From positions 1 through 64,000 of the forward strand of contig NZ_RCVN01000011.1 of the NCBI RefSeq assembly GCF_003697915.1: DNA of 64,000 bases, given 5' to 3'. Below are positions 28,897 to 42,243 of this stretch, in pieces. The stretch's first letter is position 1. Every line of letters begins with the position of its first letter. The notes under the pieces are model-generated. The model was given only the letters and a program-made list of their open reading frames with translations. It was not told where the DNA came from and did not search any database. The stretch comes from Staphylococcus pseudoxylosus. Lineage in GTDB: Bacteria; Bacillota; Bacilli; Staphylococcales; Staphylococcaceae. Made by a program: the position numbers and the translations under genes.

Positions 28897-29749
28897 CTTG
28901 TTGCCACCCCTTATACATCTCAACAAATTCTTCTTCTGTCAAAGCAATTTTATTGAAATAATATTGATGCTTATCTTCTAAATCTCGTTGCAATTTCACA
29001 ATGTCTGGTACATCAAGATGCATTTGATTTACATAATTCGTATCACTAAATAGTTTTCGAGGTGAACATGATTCTATCAGGTGACCGTGTTGCATAATTT
29101 TTATTTCATCCACATATTTCGCTACATCATTCATTTCATGCGTCACTAGAATAATTGTTTTTTGCTGTTCAACTTGGAGTTTCTTGATCATTTCCATTAT
29201 CTGCTTTCTACTTTTAGGATCAAGACCCGCTGTAGGTTCATCAAGTATGACAATGTCAGGATCCATTGCTAATATGGATGTAAGAGCTATTTTCCTCATT
29301 TGTCCACCTGACATTTGAAATGGCGACTGTTGTAATATATATCTATTAAATCCAAATTCTATAAGCAAGCGAAATGCTCTTTCCTTCACTTCATCTAATG
29401 GCATATTAAAGTTTTTTGGCCCAAATAATATTTCGCGTTCTACTGAATCTTCGAACAACTGTGACTCTGGAAATTGGAATACCACACCCACTCGCTTGCG
29501 AACATTCTTCAAATACTTATCTTTCGTATTATGACTAATTACCACATCGTTGATTTGAAGCAAACCTTCTGTTGGTTTAAGTAGACCATTAAAATGCTGA
29601 ATCAATGTAGATTTTCCAGAGCCAGTTTGACCAATAATTGCATAATATTTTCCTTGTTCAAAAGTCGTTACAATTTCATTTAAGGCTTGATGCTCAAATG
29701 GTGTCCCTTTTTGATAAACATAACTTACTTGGTTAAAATTAACAGTCAT
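28886..29749 (-). CDS. ecfA2: ECF transporter ATP-binding protein EcfA2
   Basis: A 287-residue ABC ATPase with Walker [10 protein letters not shown] (40-48), signature [11 protein letters not shown], Walker [15 protein letters not shown] and the switch histidine in VTHEM. It pairs with EcfA1 to drive EcfT. It overlaps ecfA1 by 4 nt. Confidence 0.95.
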   Translation of the reverse strand: MTVNFNQVSYVYQKGTPFEHQALNEIVTTFEQGKYYAIIGQTGSGKSTLIQHFNGLLKPTEGLLQINDVVISHNTKDKYLKNVRKRVGVVFQFPESQLFEDSVEREILFGPKNFNMPLDEVKERAFRLLIEFGFNRYILQQSPFQMSGGQMRKIALTSILAMDPDIVILDEPTAGLDPKSRKQIMEMIKKLQVEQQKTIILVTHEMNDVAKYVDEIKIMQHGHLIESCSPRKLFSDTNYVNQMHLDVPDIVKLQRDLEDKHQYYFNKIALTEEEFVEMYKGWQQDER

Positions 29750-30555
29750 AATTTTTTTACCAGCCCTTCATATGTTATGAAATCAATACTGCCTAATAAC
29801 TGATTATGCATTCGAATAGAGAATGGTAAGTCTAAACCAATTTGAGTTAGTTTATCACCATCACTGAAGATAGCGTTTGGTAGTCCCGTTTGAAATACCT
29901 CGCCTTCATTTAATACAACGAGGTAATCAGCTTCTGCAGCTTCTGATAAATCATGCGTAATAGAAATAATAGTTACATCTTTTTCTTCTTTCAAACGATG
30001 AATTAAATCAATTAAGTCTTTTCTACCAGCAGGGTCTAACATAGATGTCGCTTCGTCTAAAATAATTATATCGGTATCTAATGCAAGCACCCCAGCTATA
30101 GCAACACGTTGTTTTTGGCCACCAGAAAGCGATTGAGGTTCATAATTCGCTCTATCTAACATATCTACATCATTCAAAGCTTTGGGCACTATCGCTCTCA
30201 TATCATCATAAGAGACGCTATGATTTTCTAAACCAAAGGCTACATCAAATTCAACAGTTGAACCTACAAATTGATTCTCTGGATTTTGAAATACAATACC
30301 AATATGTTGTCTTAAATAATCAAGGTTCTGTTGATTGATAGCTTCATTTCTAAAATAAATATTACCTTCAAAAGGCTTTTCAATACCTACCATTAATTTA
30401 GCAATTGTAGATTTCCCAGAACCATTGTGACCAACTATAGAAGTCCATTTCCCCTTTGGAATACTGAATGATACATCATTCAACGCAAGCGGTTCATCAC
30501 TATTATATTTAAATGAAACATGATTAAATGTAATAATATGCTCTTGCGTATCCAT
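29746..30555 (-). CDS. ecfA1: ECF transporter ATP-binding protein EcfA1
   Basis: A 269-residue ABC ATPase with Walker [10 protein letters not shown] (42-50), signature [11 protein letters not shown], Walker [15 protein letters not shown] and SITHDLSEA. The ATG at 30555 is 8 nt after GGAGG; five extra upstream codons would include the ribosome site. First gene of the ECF-truA unit. The 5' region contains the hairpin tandem repeat at 30677-30927. Confidence 0.95.
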   Translation of the reverse strand: MDTQEHIITFNHVSFKYNSDEPLALNDVSFSIPKGKWTSIVGHNGSGKSTIAKLMVGIEKPFEGNIYFRNEAINQQNLDYLRQHIGIVFQNPENQFVGSTVEFDVAFGLENHSVSYDDMRAIVPKALNDVDMLDRANYEPQSLSGGQKQRVAIAGVLALDTDIIILDEATSMLDPAGRKDLIDLIHRLKEEKDVTIISITHDLSEAAEADYLVVLNEGEVFQTGLPNAIFSDGDKLTQIGLDLPFSIRMHNQLLGSIDFITYEGLVKKL

Positions 30556-30676
30556 AACGGTTGCCTCCAATATTTAGTAAGTCTATTTTTTATATACCTT
30601 ATCTATTTTACATGAAAATATGAATATATACTACCATTAAAGAATTACTCAATCTGATTTTATCAGTAGCTACATA

Positions 30677-30927
30677 CATAAGTCTTAAGCAGTTCTCTAA
30701 ACTTCGTTTAGCTAGTACTGCTTAAGCATTCGCTTATCGAATGTTTTCCTTTTTTATTCTAAAGAATTAAGATATTGCGGTTCGCTATTGCTTCGCAATT
30801 GCATAAGTCTTAAGCAGTTCTCTAAACTTCGTTTAGCTAGTACTGCTTATACATTCGCTTATCGAATGTTTTCCTTTTTTTATTCTAAAGAATTAAGGTA
30901 TTGTGGTTCGCTATTGCTTCGCAATTG
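30677..30927. repeat. 125-bp tandem duplication built of small hairpins
   Basis: Two adjacent copies (30677-30801 and 30802-30927), differing at about six positions including one T in a homopolymer. A third copy breaks off after a few bases. Each unit holds four short inverted repeats: GCAGT...ACTGC enclosing CTAAAC-TTC-GTTTAG, CATTCG-CTTAT-CGAATG, ATTCT-AA-AGAAT and ATTGC-TTC-GCAAT. No open frame or transposase is present. Most of the 30556-31118 interval between rplQ and ecfA1 consists of this and the two hairpins to its right. Function unknown. Confidence 0.9.
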
Positions 30928-30931
30928 CATA

Positions 30932-30965
30932 AGTCCCCCTAAATTCTAAAGAATTAAGGGGGACT
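30932..30965. repeat. long hairpin closing the tandem repeat
   Basis: AGTCCCCCT (30932-30940) pairs with AGGGGGACT (30957-30965), with an inner arm made from the same ATTCTAAAGAAT element found in each repeat unit. It may be the founding or terminal piece of the array, or a backup terminator. Confidence 0.7.
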
Positions 30966-30981
30966 AAATAAAAAAGCGCGC

Positions 30982-31034
30982 ACCCCATCATATTTTGAGT
31001 TCACGCTTTAAATTTTATTAAGTTTTGATGGGGT
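30982..31034 (-). terminator. terminator of the ribosomal super-operon after rplQ
   Basis: ACCCCATCA / TGATGGGGT (30982-30990 with 31026-31034). On the minus strand GCGCGC and six T follow. It lies about 85 nt beyond the rplQ stop; the loop is large, so the exact fold is uncertain. Confidence 0.65.
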
Positions 31035-31118
31035 ACTCTGAGCTAGACAATATTTGTATGTGGCAAACATTATCGTTGCACTCATTTGCTTTATACATAG
31101 TAGTTACGTATATTTAAA

Positions 31119-31487
31119 TTAAACTAATTCAATAATTACTGATTCAGCGCCATCGCCGCGACGAGGACCTGCTTTAAGAATACGAGTGTAACCGCCTTGA
31201 CGTTCTGTATAACGTTCAGCAACTTCACCAAATAATTTTTGTAATGCAGTTTGTGTTGATTCATCATCATTTAAGATTTCAACATTGCGTAAAGTTTTAG
31301 CAGCTTGACGACGAGAAGCTAAATCTCCTTTTTTACCTAAAGTGATTAATTTTTCAACCACACTACGTAATTCTTTTGCACGTGCTTCTGTAGTTTCAAT
31401 GCGTTCGCTAACGATAAGTGAAGTAGCTAAATCGCGTAACATCGCTTTACGTTGATCAGAAGTACGACCTAATTTTCTGTAACCCAT
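31119..31487 (-). CDS. rplQ: 50S ribosomal protein L17
   Basis: A complete 122-residue L17 starting [20 protein letters not shown], near the polypeptide exit site of the 50S subunit. It lies 18 nt after rpoA, with a strong ribosome site, and ends the alpha cluster. Confidence 0.97.
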   Translation of the reverse strand: MGYRKLGRTSDQRKAMLRDLATSLIVSERIETTEARAKELRSVVEKLITLGKKGDLASRRQAAKTLRNVEILNDDESTQTALQKLFGEVAERYTERQGGYTRILKAGPRRGDGAESVIIELV

Positions 31488-31505
31488 GAGTTAACCTCCT
31501 TTATA

Positions 31506-32450
31506 TTAATCTTCTTTTCTTAAACCTAAACCTAAATCTTCGAGTTTGTATTTAACTTCTTCTAAAGATTTACGACCTAAATTACGTACTTTCATCATAT
31601 CTGCTTCAGATTTATCTGCTAATTCTTGAACAGAGTTAATGCCTGCACGTTTTAAACAGTTGTAAGAACGCACTGATAAGTCTAATTCTTCAATAGACAT
31701 TTCAAGTACTTTTTCTTTTTGATCTTCTTCTTTTTCAATCATGATTTCAGCATTTTGCGCTTCATCAGTTAATCCAACGAAGATATTCAGATGTTCAGTT
31801 AGGATTTTTGCAGCCAATGAAACAGATTCTTGTGGTGTGATTGAACCATTAGTCCAAACATCCAAAGTTAACTTATCAAAATCACTGCTTTGACCCACAC
31901 GCGTATTTTCTACAGTATAGTTAACACGTTCTACTGGTGAATAAAGTGAGTCAACTGGAATTACACCAATTGGTAAATCACTAGTTTTGTTTTGTTCTGC
32001 TAATGCGTAACCTCTACCCTTATTAGCAACTAGACGGATTTTTAAATGTCCACCTTTTGATACTGTTGCAATTTTAATCTCAGGATTTAAAATTTCAACA
32101 TCACTATCATGAGTAATGTCACTTGCAGTTACATCGCCTTCATCTTTAACATCAATTTCTAAAGTTTTGTCTTCTTCAGAATAGATTTTTAATGCAAGTT
32201 TTTTGATGTTCATAATAATTGTAGAAACATCTTCAACGACATTATCTATTGCTGAAAATTCGTGTAACACGCCTTCGATTTCAATGTACTTAACGGCTGC
32301 ACCTGGTAATGAAGATAGTAGGATACGACGTAAGGAGTTTCCTAGTGTAGTACCGTAGCCACGTTCTAGTGGTTCAACAACGAACTTACCGAATTTAGCA
32401 TCATCACTAATTTCAATTGTTTCAATTCTAGGTTTTTCGATTTCAATCAT
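31506..32450 (-). CDS. rpoA: RNA polymerase alpha subunit
   Basis: A 314-residue alpha subunit. The N-terminal assembly domain (about 1-230) includes [20 protein letters not shown]. An acidic linker (EKEEDQKEK) leads to the C-terminal domain (about 245-314) with [19 protein letters not shown] and [14 protein letters not shown], which binds UP elements and regulators. It lies 75 nt after rpsK. Confidence 0.98.
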   Translation of the reverse strand: MIEIEKPRIETIEISDDAKFGKFVVEPLERGYGTTLGNSLRRILLSSLPGAAVKYIEIEGVLHEFSAIDNVVEDVSTIIMNIKKLALKIYSEEDKTLEIDVKDEGDVTASDITHDSDVEILNPEIKIATVSKGGHLKIRLVANKGRGYALAEQNKTSDLPIGVIPVDSLYSPVERVNYTVENTRVGQSSDFDKLTLDVWTNGSITPQESVSLAAKILTEHLNIFVGLTDEAQNAEIMIEKEEDQKEKVLEMSIEELDLSVRSYNCLKRAGINSVQELADKSEADMMKVRNLGRKSLEEVKYKLEDLGLGLRKED

Positions 32451-32525
32451 TTACAATATCCTCCTTGATTACGTCGACTTGATATATACTGTATTTCTCA
32501 GTGACCTGCGACAATAACAATAAAA

Positions 32526-32915
32526 TTATACGCGACGACGTTTTGGTGGACGACAACCATTATGTGGTACTGGAGTAACGTCACGAATTGCAGTTACTTC
32601 TAATCCAGCTGATTGTAACGCACGGATAGCTGATTCACGACCAGGACCTGGGCCTTTTACAGTAACTTCAACAGATTTTAAACCGTGTTCCATCGCTGTT
32701 TTTGAAGCAGTTTCAGAAGCCATTTGAGCTGCAAATGGTGTTGATTTTTTTGATCCTTTAAAGCCTAGTGCACCTGCTGATGACCATGATAACGCGTTAC
32801 CAAATTCATCAGTAATAGTTACGATTGTATTGTTGAATGTTGAACGGATGTGAGCCACACCATTTTCAATATTCTTTTTCACTCTACGTTTACGAGATAC
32901 TTGTTTACGTGCCAT
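32526..32915 (-). CDS. rpsK: 30S ribosomal protein S11
   Basis: A 129-residue S11 (platform of the 30S subunit) with the signature region [19 protein letters not shown] and the C-terminal [11 protein letters not shown]. It lies 23 nt downstream of rpsM. Confidence 0.97.
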   Translation of the reverse strand: MARKQVSRKRRVKKNIENGVAHIRSTFNNTIVTITDEFGNALSWSSAGALGFKGSKKSTPFAAQMASETASKTAMEHGLKSVEVTVKGPGPGRESAIRALQSAGLEVTAIRDVTPVPHNGCRPPKRRRV

Positions 32916-32938
32916 TTAAATTTTGCCTCCTTTACCTA

Positions 32939-33304
32939 TTATTTTTTCTTGTTAGCTACAGTTTTAACTGGGCCTTTACGAGTACGAGCATTGTTTTTCG
33001 TTTTTTGTCCGCGAACTGGTAATCCACGACGGTGACGGATACCACGGTATGATGAGATTTCCATTAAACGTTTAATGTTTAAGTTTTGCTCACGACGTAA
33101 GTCACCTTCTACTTTATAGTTGTCAACTACTTCACGGATACGACCTAATTCATCATCAGTTAAATCTTTAACGCGTGTTTCAGGTGATACGTTAGCTTCT
33201 TCAGCAATTTTATTTGCTGTAGTAGTACCGATACCATACACATAAGTTAATGAAATAACAATACGTTTTTCACGTGGAATATCTACTCCTGCAATACGTG
33301 CCAT
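32939..33304 (-). CDS. rpsM: 30S ribosomal protein S13
   Basis: A 121-residue S13 of the 30S head with [13 protein letters not shown] at the start, [20 protein letters not shown] and a lysine-rich tail that contacts P-site tRNA. It follows rpmJ by 21 nt. Confidence 0.97.
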   Translation of the reverse strand: MARIAGVDIPREKRIVISLTYVYGIGTTTANKIAEEANVSPETRVKDLTDDELGRIREVVDNYKVEGDLRREQNLNIKRLMEISSYRGIRHRRGLPVRGQKTKNNARTRKGPVKTVANKKK

Positions 33305-33325
33305 AATTAATTACACCTCTCTTTA

Positions 33326-33451
<126 letters not shown>

Positions 33452-33470
33452 CTATATTATGGAGTGACGA

Positions 33471-33689
33471 TTATTTATAACGATACGTAATTCTTCCGCG
33501 CGTTAAATCGTACGGAGACATTTCAACTGTTACTTTGTCGCCAGGTAGAATACGAATATAATTCATTCTGATCTTACCACTCACATGAGCTAAAATCTCA
33601 TGACCATTTTCTAATTCTACTTTAAACATTGCATTTGGTAAAGTATCTAATACAGTACCTTCTAATTCAATTACATCTTGTTTAGCCAT
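33471..33689 (-). CDS. infA: translation initiation factor IF-1
   Basis: A 72-residue OB-fold factor that occupies the 30S A site during initiation. It contains the family stretch [19 protein letters not shown] and ends RGRITYRYK. It follows adk after a 172-nt gap that holds a promoter candidate. Confidence 0.97.
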
Positions 33690-33752
33690 TAATTAACTTC
33701 CCCCTTTTTGAAATAGTTGGTTATCGTCAAAAATCAACTCTAACCATACGAG

Positions 33753-33781
33753 TCTATAAGTGTTGTTAATCAGTTTAACAA
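33753..33781 (-). promoter_or_regulatory. candidate promoter for infA-rpmJ-rpsM-rpsK-rpoA-rplQ
   Basis: On the minus strand TTGTTA (33776-33781), 17-bp spacer, TATAGA (33753-33758), in the only sizeable gap within the spc-alpha region. Confidence 0.45.
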
Positions 33782-33861
33782 AATTAAATGAATTACGTTA
33801 ACGCATGGTCACTCTTATTTAATTATACTTTTAGCATTACATAGACCGTACAAAGTTGACT

Positions 33862-35821
<1,960 letters not shown>

Positions 35822-35822
<1 letters not shown>

Positions 35823-36262
35823 TAGATCACCTCGTGTGCTCCGCCTTTTGCATCAATAGCTTCTGCTGCAGATGCAGAGAATTTGTTAGCTTTAACAGTT
35901 AATTTCTTGTCAAGTGAACCGTTACCTAGTACTTTAATACCAGATTTTTCACTCTTAACTACACCAGATTCTACTAATAAAGCAGGAGTTACTTCAGTAC
36001 CATCTTCAAATTTATTAAGTTGGTCTAAGTTAACAATAGCATATTCTTTACGGTTAATGTTAGTAAAACCTCGTTTTGGTAAGCGACGGAATAATGGTAA
36101 TTGACCACCTTCGAAGCCTGGTCTTACACTACCACCTGAACGTGCTTTTTGACCTTTTTGTCCACGACCACTAGTTTTACCGTTACCAGTAGCTGCACCA
36201 CGACCAACGCGGTTACGAACTTTACGAGAACCTTCTGCCGGTTTTAACTCATGTAATTTCAT
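35822..36262 (-). CDS. rplO: 50S ribosomal protein L15
   Basis: A 146-residue L15 with the Gly/Arg-rich N-terminal extension ([20 protein letters not shown]) and globular C-terminal half. It lies 18 nt after rpmD and ends in a one-base overlap with secY. Confidence 0.97.
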
Positions 36263-36280
36263 TTCGGCACCTCCTTAAAA

Positions 36281-36460
36281 TTATTTTTCTTCTACTGTCA
36301 CTAAGTGACTTACTTTGTTGATTTGCCCACGAATAGCAGGGTTATCTTCAACGACTACTGAAGAGTTTGTTTTTTTCAAACCTAAAGCTTCAACAGTTTT
36401 ACGTTGTGTTTCTGGACGACCTATAACACTACGAGTGAGGGTAATTTGTAATTTAGCCAT
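36281..36460 (-). CDS. rpmD: 50S ribosomal protein L30
   Basis: A 59-codon gene reading [20 protein letters not shown] at the start and HLVTVEEK at the end, the bacterial L30 pattern. It lies 16 nt after rpsE and 18 nt before rplO, with a good ribosome site. Confidence 0.96.
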   Translation of the reverse strand: MAKLQITLTRSVIGRPETQRKTVEALGLKKTNSSVVVEDNPAIRGQINKVSHLVTVEEK

Positions 36461-36476
36461 AACTTATTTTCCCTCC

Positions 36477-36974
36477 TTAATTGTATAATTCTTCTACTGA
36501 TTTGCCACGTAATTTCGCAACGTCTTCAGCATTTTTAAGGTTTTTTAATCCGTTGATTGTTGCACGAACCATGTTAATTGGTGTATTTGATCCTAAAGAT
36601 TTACTTAAGATATCAGTGATACCCGCTAATTCTAATACTGCACGAACAGGGCCACCTGCAATAACACCAGTACCAGGTGCAGCTGGTTTCATAAATACAC
36701 TGCCTGAACTGAAACGTCCAGTAATTGTGTGAGGTGTAGTACCTTCAACACGTGGAACAACAACTAAATCTTTTTTAGCTGCTTCTACTGCTTTTTTGAT
36801 TGCTTCTGGTACCTCTTGCGCTTTACCAGTACCGAAACCAACGCGACCGTTTTTATCTCCTACTACTACTAAAGCAGTGAAACGGAAACGACGACCACCT
36901 TTTACAACTTTCGCAACACGGTTAATTGTAACAACGCGTTCTTCAAATTCTTTCGCTTCTTCTCTACGAGCCAT
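36477..36974 (-). CDS. rpsE: 30S ribosomal protein S5
   Basis: A 165-residue S5 with [18 protein letters not shown] (the loop in which spectinomycin-resistance changes arise in other bacteria) and [18 protein letters not shown]. The sequence looks wild type. It lies 20 nt after rplR. Confidence 0.97.
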   Translation of the reverse strand: MARREEAKEFEERVVTINRVAKVVKGGRRFRFTALVVVGDKNGRVGFGTGKAQEVPEAIKKAVEAAKKDLVVVPRVEGTTPHTITGRFSSGSVFMKPAAPGTGVIAGGPVRAVLELAGITDILSKSLGSNTPINMVRATINGLKNLKNAEDVAKLRGKSVEELYN

Positions 36975-36994
36975 GTAAATGTCCCTCCTTTAAA

Positions 36995-37357
36995 TTAAAA
37001 TTCTAAACCATTTTCACGAGCTGCATCTGCTAAGGCTTTAACACGGCCATGGTATAAGTATCCTCCACGGTCAAATACAATTGTTTTTACGCCTTTTTCG
37101 CTAGCTCTTTTAGCTACAGTTTCGCCAACTTTAGCTGATAAGTCAACTTTTGAACCTGATTCATTAGCTAAATCTTTTTCTTGTGTTGATGCTTGCGCGA
37201 TTGTTTTACCATTAACATCATCTATAACTTGTGCATAGATATGTTTGTTTGAACGATAGATATTCAAACGTGGTTTCTCAGCTGTACCAGCTAATTTACT
37301 ACGTACACGTGAATGTCTTTTTAAACGCACTTTGTTTTTATCAATTTTGCTGATCAT
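36995..37357 (-). CDS. rplR: 50S ribosomal protein L18
   Basis: A 120-residue 5S rRNA-binding protein with basic N-terminus [16 protein letters not shown] and C-terminal [20 protein letters not shown]. It lies 31 nt after rplF. Confidence 0.97.
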   Translation of the reverse strand: MISKIDKNKVRLKRHSRVRSKLAGTAEKPRLNIYRSNKHIYAQVIDDVNGKTIAQASTQEKDLANESGSKVDLSAKVGETVAKRASEKGVKTIVFDRGGYLYHGRVKALADAARENGLEF

Positions 37358-37388
37358 CTTAATTCTCCTTTCTATAGAAAGTTATTTA

Positions 37389-37925
37389 TTATTTACCAGT
37401 TTTACCTTCTTTACGGCGAACGTATTCACCTTGGTAACGAATTCCTTTACCTTTATAAGGTTCTGGAGGTCTTACTGAACGAATGTTTGAAGCGATAGCT
37501 CCAACTTGTTCTTTAGAAATACCAGCAACTGTAACTGTTGTATTTTTTTCTACACCGAAAGTAATACCATCATCAGCTTTGATTTCAACTGGGTGAGAGT
37601 AACCAACGTTTAAGATTAAGTCATTACCTTGCATTTGAGCACGGTAACCAACACCAACAAGTTCAAGTGTTTTTTGGTATCCTTCTTTAACACCTTGTAT
37701 CATATTATTAATTAAAGCACGAGTTGTACCATGTACTGTTCTATCTTCTTTAGAATCAGTTGGTCTTACAACTTCTAAAGTGCTTTCGTCTTGTTTATAT
37801 GTCATTCTTTCATTCATTGTTCTTGATAATTCACCTTTAGGACCTTTAACAGTAACTGTGTTACCTTCAACACTTACTGTTACGTCGCTAGGGATGTCAA
37901 TAATTTTTTTACCAACACGACTCAT
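37389..37925 (-). CDS. rplF: 50S ribosomal protein L6
   Basis: A 178-residue L6 made of two repeated domains, ending in the conserved [20 protein letters not shown] near the sarcin-ricin loop. It lies 27 nt after rpsH. Confidence 0.97.
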   Translation of the reverse strand: MSRVGKKIIDIPSDVTVSVEGNTVTVKGPKGELSRTMNERMTYKQDESTLEVVRPTDSKEDRTVHGTTRALINNMIQGVKEGYQKTLELVGVGYRAQMQGNDLILNVGYSHPVEIKADDGITFGVEKNTTVTVAGISKEQVGAIASNIRSVRPPEPYKGKGIRYQGEYVRRKEGKTGK

Positions 37926-37952
37926 GTTATCGCACCTCCTTATTATTTATTA

Positions 37953-38351
37953 TTACCAAATGTAACCTAAGATTTCTCCACCGATATTACGTTTTCTAGC
38001 TTCTTTGTCAGTGATAACACCTTCTGAAGTAGAAACTAATGCAATACCTAAACCGTTAAGTACTTTAGGTACTTCGTTAGCTTTAGCATATACACGTAAA
38101 CCTGGTTTTGAGATACGTTTTAATCCAGTGATAACACGCTCATTATTTTGACCATATTTAAGGAATAAACGGATTACCCCTTGTTTATCGTCTTCAACGT
38201 ATTCTACGTTTTTAATGAAACCTTCACTCTTTAATATTTCAGCAATTTCTTTTTTAATGTTAGAAGCAGGTAATTCTAATTTATCGTGACGCACCATGTT
38301 TGCGTTTCTTACACGAGTTAGCATATCTGCAATTGGATCGTTGATTGTCAT
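37953..38351 (-). CDS. rpsH: 30S ribosomal protein S8
   Basis: A 132-residue S8 (binds the central domain of 16S rRNA) with the C-terminal signature [20 protein letters not shown]. It lies 31 nt after rpsN. Confidence 0.97.
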   Translation of the reverse strand: MTINDPIADMLTRVRNANMVRHDKLELPASNIKKEIAEILKSEGFIKNVEYVEDDKQGVIRLFLKYGQNNERVITGLKRISKPGLRVYAKANEVPKVLNGLGIALVSTSEGVITDKEARKRNIGGEILGYIW

Positions 38352-38382
38352 TGATTGTTGCCTCCTTTCAGACTATTTTCTA

Positions 38383-38568
38383 TTACCAGCTAGCTTTACG
38401 AACGCCAGGGATTTGGCCTTTATAAGCTAATTCACGGAAACAAATACGGCATAATTTGAATTTACGATATACAGAATGTGGACGACCACAGCGTTCACAA
38501 CGAGTATATTCACGTACTTGGAACTTTTGTTTTTTTTGTTGCTTAGCAACCATTGAAGTTTTAGCCAC
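38383..38568 (-). CDS. rpsN: 30S ribosomal protein S14, zinc type
   Basis: The 61-residue short S14 with an intact zinc ribbon [20 protein letters not shown] (cysteines at 24, 27, 40, 43). Zinc-independent S14 paralogues in staphylococci are encoded elsewhere. It lies 21 nt after rplE. The symbols rpsZ/rpsN2 are also used. Confidence 0.96.
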   Translation of the reverse strand: MAKTSMVAKQQKKQKFQVREYTRCERCGRPHSVYRKFKLCRICFRELAYKGQIPGVRKASW

Positions 38569-38589
38569 TTAATTAGCCTCCTTTAGAGA

Positions 38590-39129
38590 TTATTTTTGAA
38601 ATGGCATACCGAATTGTGTTAACAATTCACGAGCTTCCTCGTCAGTGTTAGCAGTAGTTACGATAACGATATCCATTCCTCGTATTTTACTTACGCGATC
38701 ATAGTCGATTTCAGGGAAAATTAATTGTTCTTTAACACCTAGAGTGTAGTTACCTCTACCGTCGAATGCAGTTTTTGATACACCACGGAAGTCACGTACA
38801 CGTGGAAGTGATACAGCGATTAATTTATCTAAAAAGTCATACATTCTTTCTCCACGAAGTGTTACTTTAGCTCCGATAGGCATACCTTCACGTAAACGGA
38901 AAGTTGCTACTGATTTTTTAGCTTTTGTAATTAATGGTTTTTGACCAGTGATTGACTGTAATTCTTCTACAGCGTCATCTAATACTTTAGTATTTTGAAC
39001 AGCGTCACCGACACCCATATTTACTACGATTTTTTCTATTTTTGGAACTTCCATTACTGAACTATAGTCAAATTGTTTCACTAAGTTTTGAGTAACTTCA
39101 GAGTTATATTTTTCTTTTAAACGGTTCAC
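38590..39129 (-). CDS. rplE: 50S ribosomal protein L5
   Basis: A 179-residue L5 (5S rRNA, central protuberance) with [16 protein letters not shown] and the signature [19 protein letters not shown]. The start is GTG, 7 nt after GGAGG; an in-frame ATG at 39147 lies before the ribosome site and is not used. Confidence 0.96.
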   Translation of the reverse strand: MNRLKEKYNSEVTQNLVKQFDYSSVMEVPKIEKIVVNMGVGDAVQNTKVLDDAVEELQSITGQKPLITKAKKSVATFRLREGMPIGAKVTLRGERMYDFLDKLIAVSLPRVRDFRGVSKTAFDGRGNYTLGVKEQLIFPEIDYDRVSKIRGMDIVIVTTANTDEEARELLTQFGMPFQK

Positions 39130-39154
39130 AGTGGATCCTCCTTTCAATTAGTTA

Positions 39155-39472
39155 TTAATTATTAGATTTGATTTCTTCGCCAGATTTTTTAGCTACACGA
39201 ACTTTTTTACCGTCTTCGAATTTATAACCTACGCGAGTTGGTTCATTCGTTTTAGGGTCTAATAATTGTACGTTAGAAACATGGATTGCTGCCTCTGTTT
39301 CTAAGATTCCACCTTCAGGGTTAAATTGAGTTGGTTTTTGGTGCTTTTTGATAATATTGACACCTTCCACAACGACACGGTCTTTTTTAGGTTCAGTTGA
39401 AACAACTTTACCTTCTTTACCTTTGTCTTTACCTGCGATAACTTTAACGTTGTCACCTTTTTTGATATGCAT
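39155..39472 (-). CDS. rplX: 50S ribosomal protein L24
   Basis: A 105-residue KOW-domain protein that starts 23S assembly ([15 protein letters not shown]). The ATG giving MHIKKGDN is 8 nt after GGAGG; the GTG three codons earlier overlaps that site. Confidence 0.96.
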   Translation of the reverse strand: MHIKKGDNVKVIAGKDKGKEGKVVSTEPKKDRVVVEGVNIIKKHQKPTQFNPEGGILETEAAIHVSNVQLLDPKTNEPTRVGYKFEDGKKVRVAKKSGEEIKSNN

Positions 39473-39514
39473 GTGTGGCACCTCCTTAAATTTATATATT
39501 TATAAATGTTTTTA

Positions 39515-39886
<372 letters not shown>

Positions 39887-39914
39887 TTAAACCTCCTTTA
39901 TCTTCACTATTTAA

Positions 39915-40178
39915 TTAAATAATTACTGATTCTTCAACAATTTCTACCAAACGGAAACGTTTAGTTGCTGATAAAGGACGAGTCTCTTGTATCTTAACTG
40001 TGTCCCCTAATTTAGCTGAGTTGTTTTCATCATGAGTTTTGTATTTTTTAGAGTATTTTACTCGTTTACCATATAACTTGTGTGTTTTGTATGTTTCAAC
40101 AAGTACAGTTATCGTTTTATCCATTTTATCGGAAACGACTCTACCTACATAAACTTTACGATCATTTCTTTCGCTCAC
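39915..40178 (-). CDS. rpsQ: 30S ribosomal protein S17
   Basis: An 87-residue OB-fold S17. The GTG start gives [12 protein letters not shown] as in S. aureus; GAGGAGG lies 8 nt upstream, and an ATG seven codons earlier precedes it. Signature [20 protein letters not shown] is present. Confidence 0.96.
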
Positions 40179-40204
40179 TTTAGTAACCTCCTCTTTCAAT
40201 TGAA

Positions 40205-40414
40205 TTATTGATTCGCTTTACCTTGTTCAATTTCTCTTTCACGAGCAACAGTTTTTAGACGTGCAATCGTTTTTCTTACTGTGCGAATACGTGCAGTTTC
40301 CTCTAATTGACCTGTAGCTAACTGAAAGCGTAGGTTAAAAAGCTCTTCTTTTGAAGATTTGATTTGCTCTTCGATTTCTGAAGTGGTTAAGTCTCTAATT
40401 TCCTTAGCTTTCAT
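40205..40414 (-). CDS. rpmC: 50S ribosomal protein L29
   Basis: A 69-residue helical hairpin protein, [19 protein letters not shown], near the exit tunnel. GGGTGG is 8 nt before this ATG. The gene overlaps the rplP end by 11 nt. Confidence 0.96.
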   Translation of the reverse strand: MKAKEIRDLTTSEIEEQIKSSKEELFNLRFQLATGQLEETARIRTVRKTIARLKTVAREREIEQGKANQ

Positions 40415-40838
40415 TTGTTTCACCACCCAATTCTTCACGTTTTACAAACTTAGTTTTAACTGGAAGTTTGTGACTTGCTAAACGTAATGCTTCACGCGCA
40501 ACTTCTTCGTTAACGCCTGCGATTTCAAATAAAATTCTACCTGGTTTTGCTACTGCAATCCAACCTTCTACTGCACCTTTACCAGCACCCATACGTACTT
40601 CTAAAGGTTTTTTAGTGTAAGGTGTATGTGGGAAGATTTTAATCCAAACTTTCCCGCCACGTTTCATATAACGTGTCATTGCAATACGAGCTGATTCGAT
40701 TTGACGAGATGTGATCCAAGAAGTTGTAGTTGCTTGTAAACCATACTCACCAAATGTTACATAATTACCGCCTTTTGAACGACCAGTTGTTTTAGGACGA
40801 TGTTGACGACGATATTTTACACGTTTTGGTAGTAACAT
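40404..40838 (-). CDS. rplP: 50S ribosomal protein L16
   Basis: A 144-residue L16 with [15 protein letters not shown] at the start and [19 protein letters not shown], next to the A-site tRNA elbow. Its stop region overlaps the rpmC start. It lies 2 nt after rpsC. Confidence 0.97.
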   Translation of the reverse strand: MLLPKRVKYRRQHRPKTTGRSKGGNYVTFGEYGLQATTTSWITSRQIESARIAMTRYMKRGGKVWIKIFPHTPYTKKPLEVRMGAGKGAVEGWIAVAKPGRILFEIAGVNEEVAREALRLASHKLPVKTKFVKREELGGETNES

Positions 40839-40840
40839 TA

Positions 40841-41494
40841 TTATTTTCCTCCTTCACTAGTGTTCTTAGTAGGAAGAACTTCTCCACGATAGATCCATAC
40901 TTTGACACCTAACTTACCGTAAGTTGTGTCTGCTTCTGCATGTGCATAACCAATGTCAGCACGTAGAGTATGAAGTGGAACAGTTCCTTCTGAATATTGT
41001 TCAGCACGAGCGATGTCAGCTCCAGCTAGACGACCTGAAACTTGTGTTTTGATACCTTTAGCACCAAGTTTCATTGCTCTTGTGATTGCTTGTTTTTGTA
41101 CACGACGGAATGAAGCACGGTTTTCTAATTGACGTGCAATGTTTTCTGCAACAAGTTTAGCATCTAAATCAACTTTTTTGATTTCGATAACATTGATGTG
41201 TACTTTTTTGTTTGTTAATGAATTTAATTTATTACGTAATTTTTCAATTTCTGAACCGCCTTTACCGATTACCATACCAGGTTTACCAGTATGAATAGCG
41301 ATGTTGATACGATTCGCAGCACGTTCGATTTCAACGTGAGAAACTGATGCTTCTGTTAATGCGTTATCAATATACTTACGGATTTTTAAATCTTCGTGTA
41401 ATAATGAAGCGAAGTCTTTTTCTGCATACCATTTAGCTTCCCAATCACGGATTACACCAACACGAAGTCCGATTGGATTAATTTTTTGACCCAA
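40841..41494 (-). CDS. rpsC: 30S ribosomal protein S3
   Basis: A 217-residue S3 with KH domain ([17 protein letters not shown]) and C-terminal domain ending in GGK, at the mRNA entry tunnel. The start is TTG after AGGAGGG. It lies 24 nt after rplV. Confidence 0.97.
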   Translation of the reverse strand: MGQKINPIGLRVGVIRDWEAKWYAEKDFASLLHEDLKIRKYIDNALTEASVSHVEIERAANRINIAIHTGKPGMVIGKGGSEIEKLRNKLNSLTNKKVHINVIEIKKVDLDAKLVAENIARQLENRASFRRVQKQAITRAMKLGAKGIKTQVSGRLAGADIARAEQYSEGTVPLHTLRADIGYAHAEADTTYGKLGVKVWIYRGEVLPTKNTSEGGK

Positions 41495-41518
41495 AGTGTT
41501 CCCTCCTTAAAAAATGTA

Positions 41519-41872
41519 TTAAGCTTCTTTAGCTTCTTCTTTACCGTCACTTACGACGATTGTAATGTGGCTTGTACGTTTGTTGATCGCACTTGCACGG
41601 CCTTGTGCACGTGGACGGAAACGTTTTAATGTTGGTCCTTCATTAGCATAAGCTTCTTTAACTACTAATTCATCAGTGTTCATGTCGTAGTTATGTTCAG
41701 CATTTGCTAAAGCGGACATTAATAATTTTTCAACTACTGGTGATGAAGCTTTGTTCTTTAATTTTAAAATCGCAATAGCTTCTCCAGCATTTTTGCCTCT
41801 TATTAGATCTAATACTAATCTAACTTTACGAGGTGCGATTCTTATTGTTTTAGCAACCGCTTTTGCTTCCAT
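41519..41872 (-). CDS. rplV: 50S ribosomal protein L22
   Basis: A 117-residue L22 whose hairpin ([20 protein letters not shown]) lines the exit tunnel. No insertion or deletion suggestive of macrolide resistance is seen. Confidence 0.97.
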   Translation of the reverse strand: MEAKAVAKTIRIAPRKVRLVLDLIRGKNAGEAIAILKLKNKASSPVVEKLLMSALANAEHNYDMNTDELVVKEAYANEGPTLKRFRPRAQGRASAINKRTSHITIVVSDGKEEAKEA

Positions 41873-41900
41873 TGGAATTTCCTCCTCTACCTGTTAGAAA

Positions 41901-42179
41901 TTATCTTCTAGTTTTTTTGTCGTCTGCAACGTGTCCTTTGAATGTACGAGTTGGTGCGAATTCTCCTAATTTATGACCAACCATATCTTCAGTTACGAAT
42001 ACAGGTACGTGTTTACGTCCGTCATATACAGCGAATGTATGTCCGATAAATTCAGGGAATATAGTTGAACGACGTGACCAAGTTTTGATTACTTGTTTTT
42101 TCTCGCTTCCGCTTTGAGCTTCAACTTTTTTCTTTAGATGATCGTCAGCGAAAGGTCCTTTTTTAATACTACGAGCCAT
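41901..42179 (-). CDS. rpsS: 30S ribosomal protein S19
   Basis: A 92-residue S19 of the 30S head: [18 protein letters not shown] at the start, with [16 protein letters not shown]. It lies 64 nt after rplB; that gap contains a small GTGTGCGTGCGGC-type hairpin near 42202-42231. Confidence 0.97.
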   Translation of the reverse strand: MARSIKKGPFADDHLKKKVEAQSGSEKKQVIKTWSRRSTIFPEFIGHTFAVYDGRKHVPVFVTEDMVGHKLGEFAPTRTFKGHVADDKKTRR

Positions 42180-42243
42180 AGTGGCGCCTCCCTTCTTATT
42201 GTGTGCGTGCGGCTTTTAAGCCACACACGCAAATAAGTTATTT

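Noticed and set aside
30677-30927. Tandem repeat considered as a CRISPR array
   Set aside because: Only two full 125-bp copies, no unique spacers between short repeats, and no cas genes in the window.
30556-31118. Repeat region considered as an insertion sequence
   Set aside because: No transposase reading frame and no terminal inverted repeats or target duplication that I can see.
40841-41494. Resistance mutations in ribosomal proteins (S3, S5, L3, L4, L22, S10)
   Set aside because: No insertion, deletion or obviously odd residue was visible in the known hotspots; a fine comparison with a reference was not possible here.
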